Part shown: positions 16,456 to 21,322 of the stretch, in pieces
Position numbering within the stretch: the stretch's first letter is position 1
How the letters are laid out: each line of letters begins with the position of its first letter
Origin: Candidatus Liptonbacteria bacterium
GTDB taxonomy: Bacteria > Patescibacteriota > Minisyncoccia > UBA6257 > 2-01-FULL-56-20
NCBI GenBank assembly: GCA_016186635.1
Contig: JACPLI010000027.1
Span: forward strand, 1-32,930
Direction of reading: 5' to 3'
Length of the DNA: 32,930 bases
Made by a program: the position numbers and the translations under genes
The notes under the pieces: model-generated
Told to the model about the DNA's origin: nothing
What the model saw: the letters and a program-made list of their open reading frames with translations, nothing else
The model's database searches: none

Positions 16456-16522
16456 CCCTCTTTCGCGGGTTTTCGTTGGCACTTCGGCTTCGCTCGCGCA
16501 CACCTGCAGCCCTCGAGGGGGG

Positions 16523-16544
16523 TTCTCGGAGCGCGACGGCGCGA
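16523..16544. repeat. Partial match to the 20809/23647 element core
   Basis: ttctcggagcgcgacggcgc resembles the conserved core of the large elements at 20809-20948 and 23647-23795 with a few changes. It lies between pilM and comF without obvious long arms. Confidence 0.4.
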
Positions 16545-16569
16545 AAGCACAAAAGGATGTCTCCTTGTG

Positions 16570-16575
16570 TACAAT
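16570..16575 (+). promoter_or_regulatory. -10 element of comF
   Basis: TACAAT, exactly 6 nt before the comF ATG on the plus strand. The -35 region is weak. Confidence 0.45.
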
Positions 16576-16581
16576 AAGAAC

Positions 16582-17274
16582 ATGAACCTCGGCCCGCTTC
16601 TCAACCTCCTTTTTCCTCCCCATTGCCTTGCCTGCCGCGCACCTCTCCCCAACGCCTCACAGGGCTTGTGCGCGCTATGCAAGGATGCAATTCTCTGCGA
16701 AACAAATCTCCGATGCGGGAGGTGTTTCGCGCGTCTGCCGGGGGACGCGAAAATATGCCACACGAACTTCCCCTACATTCTCGGCGCGGCAACCCACTAC
16801 CATGATGCGCGCGTCCGCGCGCTCGTCCAGGGTTTGAAATTCCGCCATGCGCACGCCGCCGCCGCGACGCTCGCGGAACTCACGGAGCGCTATCTCCGCA
16901 GCGTTCCTCTTTCCCTCGCATCCTTTGCCATTCTCCCCATACCGCTCTCCCACAAACGGGAGCGGAAGCGGGGGTATAACCAATCCCAGCTCATTGCGGC
17001 GCGCGTGGGGAACGCGCTCGGCATTCCCGTCATAACCGACGCCCTTGTCCGCACCATCCATGCACAACCTCAAAGCGAACTCTCCGACTGGCGCGCGCGG
17101 CACATGAACGTTGCGGGGGCATTTGCAGTGCCTGTTCCCCACCAAGTGGCGCGGAAAGACATTCTCCTTTTCGACGACGTCACCACCTCGGGAGCAACCT
17201 TTTTCGAAGCGTCAGTCGCCCTCAAATGCGCCGGGGCGCGGCGCATCATCGCAGTCGCCGCCGCGAAGGCGTGA
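16582..17274 (+). CDS. comF: ComF family protein (phosphoribosyltransferase fold, DNA uptake)
   Basis: ComF proteins are cytosolic and needed for natural transformation. The N-terminus has a zinc-binding cysteine set (Cys15, 18, 30, 33, 39, 45, 48, 59). The double-zinc-ribbon part is followed by the conserved RKRGYNQS block (128-135) and the PRPP-binding loop DILLFDDVTTSGAT (193-206). The length is 231 aa. The ATG at 16582 is preceded by TACAAT at 6 nt and no ribosome-binding site, so the mRNA is probably leaderless. It diverges from pilM across a 138-bp gap. Its presence next to a full pilus machine supports DNA uptake as a pilus function (inference). Confidence 0.95.
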   Translation: MNLGPLLNLLFPPHCLACRAPLPNASQGLCALCKDAILCETNLRCGRCFARLPGDAKICHTNFPYILGAATHYHDARVRALVQGLKFRHAHAAAATLAELTERYLRSVPLSLASFAILPIPLSHKRERKRGYNQSQLIAARVGNALGIPVITDALVRTIHAQPQSELSDWRARHMNVAGAFAVPVPHQVARKDILLFDDVTTSGATFFEASVALKCAGARRIIAVAAAKA

Positions 17275-17297
17275 ACTGCGTGACGAAAGTCTAATCG

Positions 17298-17371
17298 TGG
17301 AGCGGGATACGAGAATCGAACTCGCGCCTCCACCTTGGCAAGGTGGCGTACTGCCACTGTACTAATCCCGC
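17298..17371 (-). tRNA. tRNA-Gly (anticodon GCC)
   Basis: A complete cloverleaf with acceptor GCGGGAT/ATCCCGC, anticodon stem CCACC/GGTGG with loop TTGCCAA, and T loop TTCGATT. The discriminator is T and the CCA end is encoded (17298-17300). The 5' end abuts a palindromic repeat whose arm is complementary to the acceptor strand. Confidence 0.95.
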
Positions 17372-17401
17372 CTACGCTAAAGCTTCGGCGGGCAAGCCCG
17401 C
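17367..17401. repeat. Conserved-loop hairpin abutting tRNA-Gly
   Basis: cccgcc (17367-17372, partly tRNA) pairs with ggcggg (17387-17392) around the loop tacgctaaagcttc. A second hairpin gcgggc-aa-gcccgc (17388-17401) overlaps it. The same loop with another stem occurs at 20679-20708. Confidence 0.8.
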
Positions 17402-17420
17402 ATTTGCCTTAAGCTCCCAC

Positions 17421-17449
17421 ATTCTACATTCTCCATTCCAAATTCTCAA
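17421..17449 (-). promoter_or_regulatory. Promoter of tRNA-Gly formed by a four-heptamer island
   Basis: The heptamers attctac, attctcc, attccaa, attctca fill 17421-17448. On the minus strand they read TTGAGA (17444-17449), a 17-bp spacer and TAGAAT (17421-17426), positioned about 45 nt upstream of tRNA-Gly. Confidence 0.5.
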
Positions 17450-17658
17450 CGGGGTGCCCCCGGCGGCGGCTCCTTCGGTCCCACAATGAAGGGCGCTCCC
17501 GTAGGACCGCGAAAGGGCTGCCCGTTTGACTGAAGCGGCGAGGAAGGCGGCGGACTCCACGCGCCGCTTGGCGCGGGCGCCTCTCGGGAATTCCATAAAA
17601 AGACCGCAATGCCGACAGCGGCAACAATAATGATGACCAACCAGTACACTTTCCCCAT
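17446..17658 (-). CDS. Small proline-rich membrane protein
   Basis: A 70-aa product: one membrane helix at about 5-22 (VYWLVIIIVAAVGIAVFLW) followed by a proline- and glycine-rich tail (SPPPSSPLQS, GPKEPPPGAPR) that would lie outside the cell. I recognise no family. The ATG at 17658 has a TAAAAT 6 nt upstream, the same leaderless pattern as pilM and comF, and no ribosome-binding site. The stop codon falls inside the heptamer island that may carry the tRNA-Gly promoter. Confidence 0.6.
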   Translation of the reverse strand: MGKVYWLVIIIVAAVGIAVFLWNSREAPAPSGAWSPPPSSPLQSNGQPFRGPTGAPFIVGPKEPPPGAPR

Positions 17659-17730
17659 AAAATCATTTTATAACACTCCCTCTCTAATTTCTCGTGGGCC
17701 ACTCATGGCTATTGGCTAATCGCTACCTAT

Positions 17731-17888
17731 GTGTCCCCACGAGGAATTTCACGCCGCCCCGCCTTCGGCGGGGACTCCCACAAACCCCTCGGTTTGTGTG
17801 AATCCGCCACGGGAAAACTCCTGTTTTCCCGACCCCTTTCCCTGTTCAATTCCTCGTGGGTACACTGCCCGTGTCCCCACGAGGAATT
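17731..17888. repeat. Hairpin-rich element bounded by copies of the tRNA-Arg 3' end
   Basis: The 18-bp gtgtccccacgaggaatt, which is the tRNA-Arg 3' end, occurs at 17871-17888 and again in direct orientation at 17731-17748. An inverted copy with one mismatch lies at 17849-17866; a weaker inverted copy is at 17686-17702. Between them are three perfect hairpins: ccccgcc/ggcgggg (17757-17773), cacaaacc/ggtttgtg (17779-17798) and cgggaaaac/gttttcccg (17810-17831). Confidence 0.85.
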
Positions 17889-17943
17889 GAACCTCGATCT
17901 CATCCTCCGCAGGGATGCGCTCTATCCGTTGAGCTATGGGGAC
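17872..17943 (-). tRNA. tRNA-Arg (anticodon GCG)
   Basis: Acceptor GTCCCCA/TGGGGAC, D arm GCTC/GAGC, anticodon stem CATCC/GGATG with loop CTGCGGA giving anticodon GCG, and T arm CGAGG/CCTCG. CCA is not encoded. Most bacteria use the ACG anticodon (read as inosine) for CGU/CGC/CGA, so GCG is unusual. Hairpin-rich elements flank both ends. Confidence 0.92.
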
Positions 17944-18028
17944 ATTGACTCGCCGTTCAGCCCCGACGCGCGGTGCGACCGGGGCCCCGTACTCCCGCCA
18001 GCCGGCGGGATGTCGGGGCTATGGGGAC
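17933..18028. repeat. Hairpin-rich insertion flanked by duplicated tRNA-Arg 5' end
   Basis: gctatggggac (17933-17943, the tRNA 5' end) is repeated directly at 18018-18028. The 74 bp between them contain the inverted repeat agccccgac/gtcggggct (17959-17967, 18012-18020) and the hairpin cccgcc/ggcggg (17994-18009). Confidence 0.8.
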
Positions 18029-18046
18029 TCTCACGCCAGCCCTCGC

Positions 18047-18075
18047 ATATTACGAGAACTCCAGAACACGCGCAA
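18047..18075 (-). promoter_or_regulatory. Promoter of tRNA-Arg
   Basis: TTGCGC (18070-18075), a 17-bp spacer and TAATAT (18047-18052). The predicted transcript has a long 5' leader (about 97 nt) that includes the duplicated tRNA 5' end. Confidence 0.5.
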
Positions 18076-18085
18076 CCTCCCCCTT

Positions 18086-18553
18086 CTAAAACCGAAGGAA
18101 TTCCTCCAGCGTTTCTATAAACGGCCGCGGCTCGTTCACCTCAGGAAGTTTCTGCGCCGCAATCCCCTTTACCGCCGCAAGCCGGTTTGAAGGGACAAGG
18201 ATGCGCAGGGAGGGGCGAATGCGGTGGCGGAACCGGAGCGTGAACATCGCGAACGCGCCTTCCTCTTCCGCACCGAAACTCATGAATTCTTCCCACGCGA
18301 ACCGCTCCGCGTTATTAATCACGAACTCTTTCTCGCTTAGTGCAAACGAGATAGTCGCGGGCGTCCTGTTGCCCCACGCAAGCACAAGTACCTCCGCGAC
18401 GACGACAAACACTCCAAAAAGGAAATTGCGCTGCCACACCGCAACCGCCATAAACGACACCGCAATGAGAATGGTAACCCAATACCACGAAACGCCTTTG
18501 TGCCGATACTCAAATTCGGGAGCTTCCCATGAAACCGCGCGATGTTCTGCCAT
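18086..18553 (-). CDS. Conserved hypothetical two-helix membrane protein
   Basis: The product is 155 aa. A cytoplasmic start (WEAPEFEYRHKGVSWYWVTI) leads into two close membrane helices (about 25-62) and a soluble C-terminal domain of about 90 residues. The W-x-APEFEYR...WYW start resembles a small membrane-protein type that I associate with Parcubacteria; the C-terminal part may have a PH-like fold (inference, no motif proves it). The ATG at 18553 has TAGGAT 6 nt upstream, fitting the leaderless pattern. It has no obvious functional link to its neighbours. Confidence 0.75.
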   Translation of the reverse strand: MAEHRAVSWEAPEFEYRHKGVSWYWVTILIAVSFMAVAVWQRNFLFGVFVVVAEVLVLAWGNRTPATISFALSEKEFVINNAERFAWEEFMSFGAEEEGAFAMFTLRFRHRIRPSLRILVPSNRLAAVKGIAAQKLPEVNEPRPFIETLEEFLRF

Positions 18554-18637
18554 CCTTCCATCCTACCTCTCCCCGCGCCCTTTTCAATGCCGCGTCCGCC
18601 CCGAGGCGCAATATCGTGGTGAATGCGCTTGTAAAGA

Positions 18638-18666
18638 TTGGCGAATGTCGCAGATGGAAGTATCAT
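18638..18666 (+). promoter_or_regulatory. Possible promoter of the sigma factor operon
   Basis: TTGGCG (18638-18643), a 17-bp spacer and TATCAT (18661-18666), giving a leader of about 80 nt before the ATG at 18753. Confidence 0.4.
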
Positions 18667-18752
18667 TGAGACGGGCTCTAGAAGCCAATTACTATTAACT
18701 CCGTGGCAAAGTATCTCGGGGAAGTAACCAATAGCTTCCTCGTTCGTTTTCT

Positions 18753-19286
18753 ATGGTGGATGGCGAACGCACAATAATTGAGAACGCCGTCAAGGGTGAG
18801 GCCTCGGCTTTTGGCCAACTTTACGATCATTACCAGCCCAAGATTTACCGGTTTGTATTGTTCAAGGTTAGCCAGCGTGAGGAAGCCGAGGACCTCACTC
18901 ATGAGGTATTCATGAGCGCATGGCAACGCATCCGAACCTATCGTGATTTCGGGTTTCCGTTTTCAAGCTGGCTCTATCAAATCGCGCGGAACCGGATTAT
19001 TGACCACTACCGCACGAAGAAAGCTTCGACGCCGATTGATGCAGTTGACCCGGAATATTTTGTAGCTCCCGCAAGTGCGCCGCGTGCCGTGGAAGAAAAG
19101 ATTGAAGTCGAACGGGTGCGGCGCGCGCTCGGCAAACTCAAACCGGAGCACCAAGATGTGGTGATTATGCGCTTTATCGAAGAACTCTCGATTAAAGAAA
19201 CCGCCGCCGCCTTGGGAAAAACCGAGGGTGCAATAAAACTTTTGCAGCATCGGGCAATGAAAGCCCTGCAGGAACTTGTAGATTGA
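18753..19286 (+). CDS. ECF-type sigma-70 family sigma factor
   Basis: A 177-aa protein with only regions 2 and 4 of sigma-70, as in extracytoplasmic-function sigma factors. Region 2 spans about 15-80 (LYDHYQPKIYRFVLFKV, EEAEDLTHEVFMSAW, PFSSWLYQIARNRIIDHYR) and region 4 about 120-172 (LKPEHQDVVIMRFIEELS, KETAAALGKTEGAIKLLQHR), a helix-turn-helix that reads the -35 box. A 30-residue linker lacks region 3. The ATG at 18753 is used because a stop lies four codons upstream in frame. The membrane protein starting 6 nt after its stop codon is probably its regulator, which points to envelope-stress or surface-signal control (inference). Confidence 0.92.
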   Translation: MVDGERTIIENAVKGEASAFGQLYDHYQPKIYRFVLFKVSQREEAEDLTHEVFMSAWQRIRTYRDFGFPFSSWLYQIARNRIIDHYRTKKASTPIDAVDPEYFVAPASAPRAVEEKIEVERVRRALGKLKPEHQDVVIMRFIEELSIKETAAALGKTEGAIKLLQHRAMKALQELVD

Positions 19287-19291
19287 GTACC

Positions 19292-19801
19292 ATGGACCTT
19301 CTTACTACACTCAAAAAATTGCAGCATGCTCAGGCGGACCCCGTGTATACGGCCCGCTCGCGGAGCATTATTCTGCACACCGCGCAGCCCCTCCCTCCTT
19401 TGCGTATGTTGGGAAGGTGGATGTTGCGCAATGTTGAGTCCGGCGCAACGCTTGCGCTTGCCGGATTGTGCCTCTTTTTGGTAGTTGCCGGTTTCTCACT
19501 CTGGAAATCGTTCTCTCCGTTGGGAATCGCCCAATTTGACCTTGCGAGCCTTCGCGCCGAGGCGCAAGCCATTGACATCCAAATCAAGCTTGCAGGGCTC
19601 GCGTACGAAGAGTCAACGCTGCCGGTTGCGGCAGCATTGCGTTCCCCCTCCGCCGCGCTCCAGATAACGGGCTCGCCCCAATCGCCTCGTACTCCCAACG
19701 CTGCAGCGGGGACCGCCGCCGCCCCTGTCCTTCCCGACAAAACTGCCACGAGCACCCCCGTCCTCTCCATTGACGAGGCGCTGCTCAAGCTCTCGGAGTA
19801 G
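19292..19801 (+). CDS. Probable membrane-anchored anti-sigma-like protein
   Basis: A 169-aa protein: about 50 cytoplasmic residues with a basic character, one membrane helix (about 52-72, LALAGLCLFLVVAGFSLW) and an extracellular tail that ends in a low-complexity Ala/Pro/Thr-rich stretch. There is no zinc-binding HxxxCxxC motif, so a ZAS-type anti-sigma assignment is not supported. The role is inferred from topology and from the gene starting 6 nt after the sigma factor stop codon. I start at the ATG 19292; an in-frame TTG at 19283 overlaps the sigma gene. Confidence 0.7.
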   Translation: MDLLTTLKKLQHAQADPVYTARSRSIILHTAQPLPPLRMLGRWMLRNVESGATLALAGLCLFLVVAGFSLWKSFSPLGIAQFDLASLRAEAQAIDIQIKLAGLAYEESTLPVAAALRSPSAALQITGSPQSPRTPNAAAGTAAAPVLPDKTATSTPVLSIDEALLKLSE

Positions 19802-19841
19802 GCAGGAAATCCCGCGCCCCCACTATGAGTTTTCTTTCTTG

Positions 19842-19869
19842 TTTACAAAGTCGGAAGGTTGCATATCTC
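19842..19869 (+). promoter_or_regulatory. Possible promoter of the secreted helical protein gene
   Basis: TTTACA (19842-19847), a 16-bp spacer and TATCTC (19864-19869); the ATG follows after 7 nt, again near-leaderless. Confidence 0.4.
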
Positions 19870-19876
19870 TAACGGA

Positions 19877-20626
19877 ATGAAAAGACTCCCGCTCTCCGCC
19901 ATGGCGGCGGCATGCGCACTCCTCCTCGTGGGGGTGGAATCGCAGCGTACCTACGCACAAGCCCCCGGCTGTGCGCTCGACCCAAAAGAATTCGCCGCAC
20001 TCCAAAATCTCAACCAGGAATCGCCCGATGCCGTACGCGAGGAGCTCGCCATCAGAAAAACCCTGCTTACAAAAGTGCTTGACTGTCTCGATGCGGAAGT
20101 CGGCGCAGAACGCGCAGAGCTTAACCGCACCTCCGTCTCCGACCCGCGCATGGGCGCCGCCCGCAACAACCTCATTGTCGGTCTTGAAGATGCCGCGCGT
20201 TATTACCAAACGGAGCGGGAACGCGTGACGAACGCCGGGCTCCGCGCTGCAAAAGACGTCGCTGCGGCTATCCGCGACTGGCGCGCAAACACATTTCTTC
20301 CCCAACAAGCCCGCGTGCACACCTTCATAAGCTGGACGCGCAACGCTGAATTTCTTGCAGTCGCATCCCGCCGCCTTGAAGAACTCGAGCGGAGCGTTCA
20401 GCTCCTTGCTCTCATTGACCGCGACGACATCCAATCGCTTTTCGCCGATGCCGAGGGGAACTTCCATGCGGCAGAAGATTTCCACGCCCGCGCCCAGCGC
20501 GAGCTCGTAAACGGCCTTGACCCCTCTTCTTCCATGAAGCTGTCGCTTGAGGCGCTCTCGCGCGCCTACGCCTCTTTTATCGAACTGAGCAAACTCATCA
20601 ACACGCTCCTGCCGCGCGGGAAATGA
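19877..20626 (+). CDS. Secreted helical protein of the sigma factor locus
   Basis: From the ATG at 19877 the protein has a signal peptide (about 1-28, hydrophobic core AAACALLLVGV, cut near TYAQA) and a mature part of about 220 residues that is almost entirely helical and charged, with one cysteine close to each end of the first third. I recognise no catalytic motif. CPR sigma-factor loci often carry a secreted helical protein downstream; whether this one is a sensor, a target or structural is unknown. The stop codon lies inside the first palindromic repeat of the 20623-20948 region. No long gap separates it from the anti-sigma-like gene (75 bp). Confidence 0.75.
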   Translation: MKRLPLSAMAAACALLLVGVESQRTYAQAPGCALDPKEFAALQNLNQESPDAVREELAIRKTLLTKVLDCLDAEVGAERAELNRTSVSDPRMGAARNNLIVGLEDAARYYQTERERVTNAGLRAAKDVAAAIRDWRANTFLPQQARVHTFISWTRNAEFLAVASRRLEELERSVQLLALIDRDDIQSLFADAEGNFHAAEDFHARAQRELVNGLDPSSSMKLSLEALSRAYASFIELSKLINTLLPRGK

Positions 20627-20678
20627 AGCTCCGCGCGGCAAGCCGCGCGGTATCAGCGGAATTCTTCCGAAGCTTCAT
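20623..20678. repeat. Palindromic element with GCAAGC hairpin, copy A
   Basis: Outer arms atgaagct (20623-20630) and agcttcat (20671-20678) enclose a perfect hairpin ccgcgcggc-aa-gccgcgcgg (20631-20650), followed by tatcagcgga. Copy B at 20707-20760 keeps the layout with different stems. Confidence 0.75.
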
Positions 20679-20708
20679 AACCCTCCTACGCTAAAGCTTC
20701 GGAGGGTT
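20679..20708. repeat. Conserved-loop hairpin, second copy
   Basis: aaccctcc (20679-20686) pairs with ggagggtt (20701-20708) around the loop tacgctaaagcttc, identical to the loop at 17373-17386 although the stem differs. Confidence 0.85.
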
Positions 20709-20760
20709 CTCCTCTATTTTGTAACCTCGCAGCAAGCTGCGAGGTATTAGCGGAGGAGAA
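20707..20760. repeat. Palindromic element with GCAAGC hairpin, copy B
   Basis: Outer arms ttctcctc (20707-20714) and gaggagaa (20753-20760), inner hairpin cctcgcagc-aa-gctgcgagg (20725-20744), then tattagcgga. The centre GCAAGC and the TATYAGCGGA tail match copy A. Confidence 0.75.
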
Positions 20761-20808
20761 TAAAATACCCCGCCTGTCCGAAAGACAAGCGAGGTCACGG
20801 GGCACATA

Positions 20809-20948
20809 GAAACTACTTGCGAGCGCATGTGGTGATGCAGGGCTTCTCGGAGTGCGACGGCACGAGCCCTGCCTGCCGGCAGGCAGGGCTGCGGCAACCC
20901 GCCGCAGACAGCGTCCCTGCGCACCACATGCGGGAGCAAGTTTGTTTC
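20809..20948. repeat. Large multi-stem palindromic element, copy 1 (about 140 bp)
   Basis: Long complementary arms (20809-20841 with 20914-20948, with small internal loops; 11 perfect bp at cgcatgtggtg) enclose ctcggagtgcgacggcacgag, a 26-bp perfect palindrome (20865-20890) and the hairpin gcggcaacccgccgc. It lies in the 339-bp gap between convergent genes and shares its core with 23647-23795. Confidence 0.85.
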
Positions 20949-20965
20949 ACAATGTGCACTACACC

Positions 20966-21241
20966 CTACTTCACTGCCTCCTTCAATGCCTTCCCCGCCC
21001 GGAACTTCGGCTTCACCGACGCCGCGATTTGGATGGTTTCTCCCGTCTTCGGGTTCCTGCCCTGCCGCGCTGCTCGCTTCGCCACCCGGAACGTCCCAAA
21101 ACCGGTGACGGCAACATCTTCTCCGCGGCCAAGCGATTTCGTAATTGTGTCAAACACTGCTTCCACCGCGCGGTGCGCCGCCGCTTTCGTTTCAATCTCT
21201 GCGGCCTTCATGACTGCATCCACCAATCCGTCTTTGGTCAT
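20966..21241 (-). CDS. HU/IHF-family DNA-binding protein
   Basis: A 91-aa histone-like protein that binds and bends DNA in the nucleoid. The family signature GFGTFRVAKRAARQGRNPKTGE lies near the DNA-binding arms, followed by KPKFRAGKALKEAV. The N-terminus MTKDGLVDAVMKAAEI fits HU; I take the ATG at 21241, since the upstream in-frame ATG at 21259 would add an atypical MWKLFF extension. A single HU gene would also be the likely DNA-bending factor acting on the palindromic elements nearby (speculative). A TTGTGC-16-TATGTT pair at 21280-21307 is the best promoter candidate. Confidence 0.95.
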   Translation of the reverse strand: MTKDGLVDAVMKAAEIETKAAAHRAVEAVFDTITKSLGRGEDVAVTGFGTFRVAKRAARQGRNPKTGETIQIAASVKPKFRAGKALKEAVK

Positions 21242-21279
21242 GAAAAATAATTTCCACAAAATTCTGCGACCTTTTCTTG

Positions 21280-21307
21280 AACATACTTACTGTAGCAAGT
21301 AGCACAA
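21280..21307 (-). promoter_or_regulatory. Possible promoter of the HU gene
   Basis: TTGTGC (21302-21307), a 16-bp spacer and TATGTT (21280-21285) on the minus strand. The leader would be about 32 nt. Confidence 0.4.
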
Positions 21308-21322
21308 CAAAATCAACCCCTC

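Noticed and set aside
16444-16623. Longer N-terminus of PilM
   Set aside because: These codons overlap the comF start and its promoter, lie upstream of the predicted pilM transcription start, and are unlike PilM.
18701-18775. A small GTG-started peptide (MAKYLGEVTNSFLVRF...) overlapping the sigma factor start
   Set aside because: It has no ribosome-binding site and no conservation evidence. It could be a leader peptide, but nothing beyond an open frame of about 24 codons supports it.
20809-20948. Integron attC site
   Set aside because: The element has long arms, but the conserved GTTRRRY/RYYYAAC boxes are missing and no integron integrase or cassette array is present.
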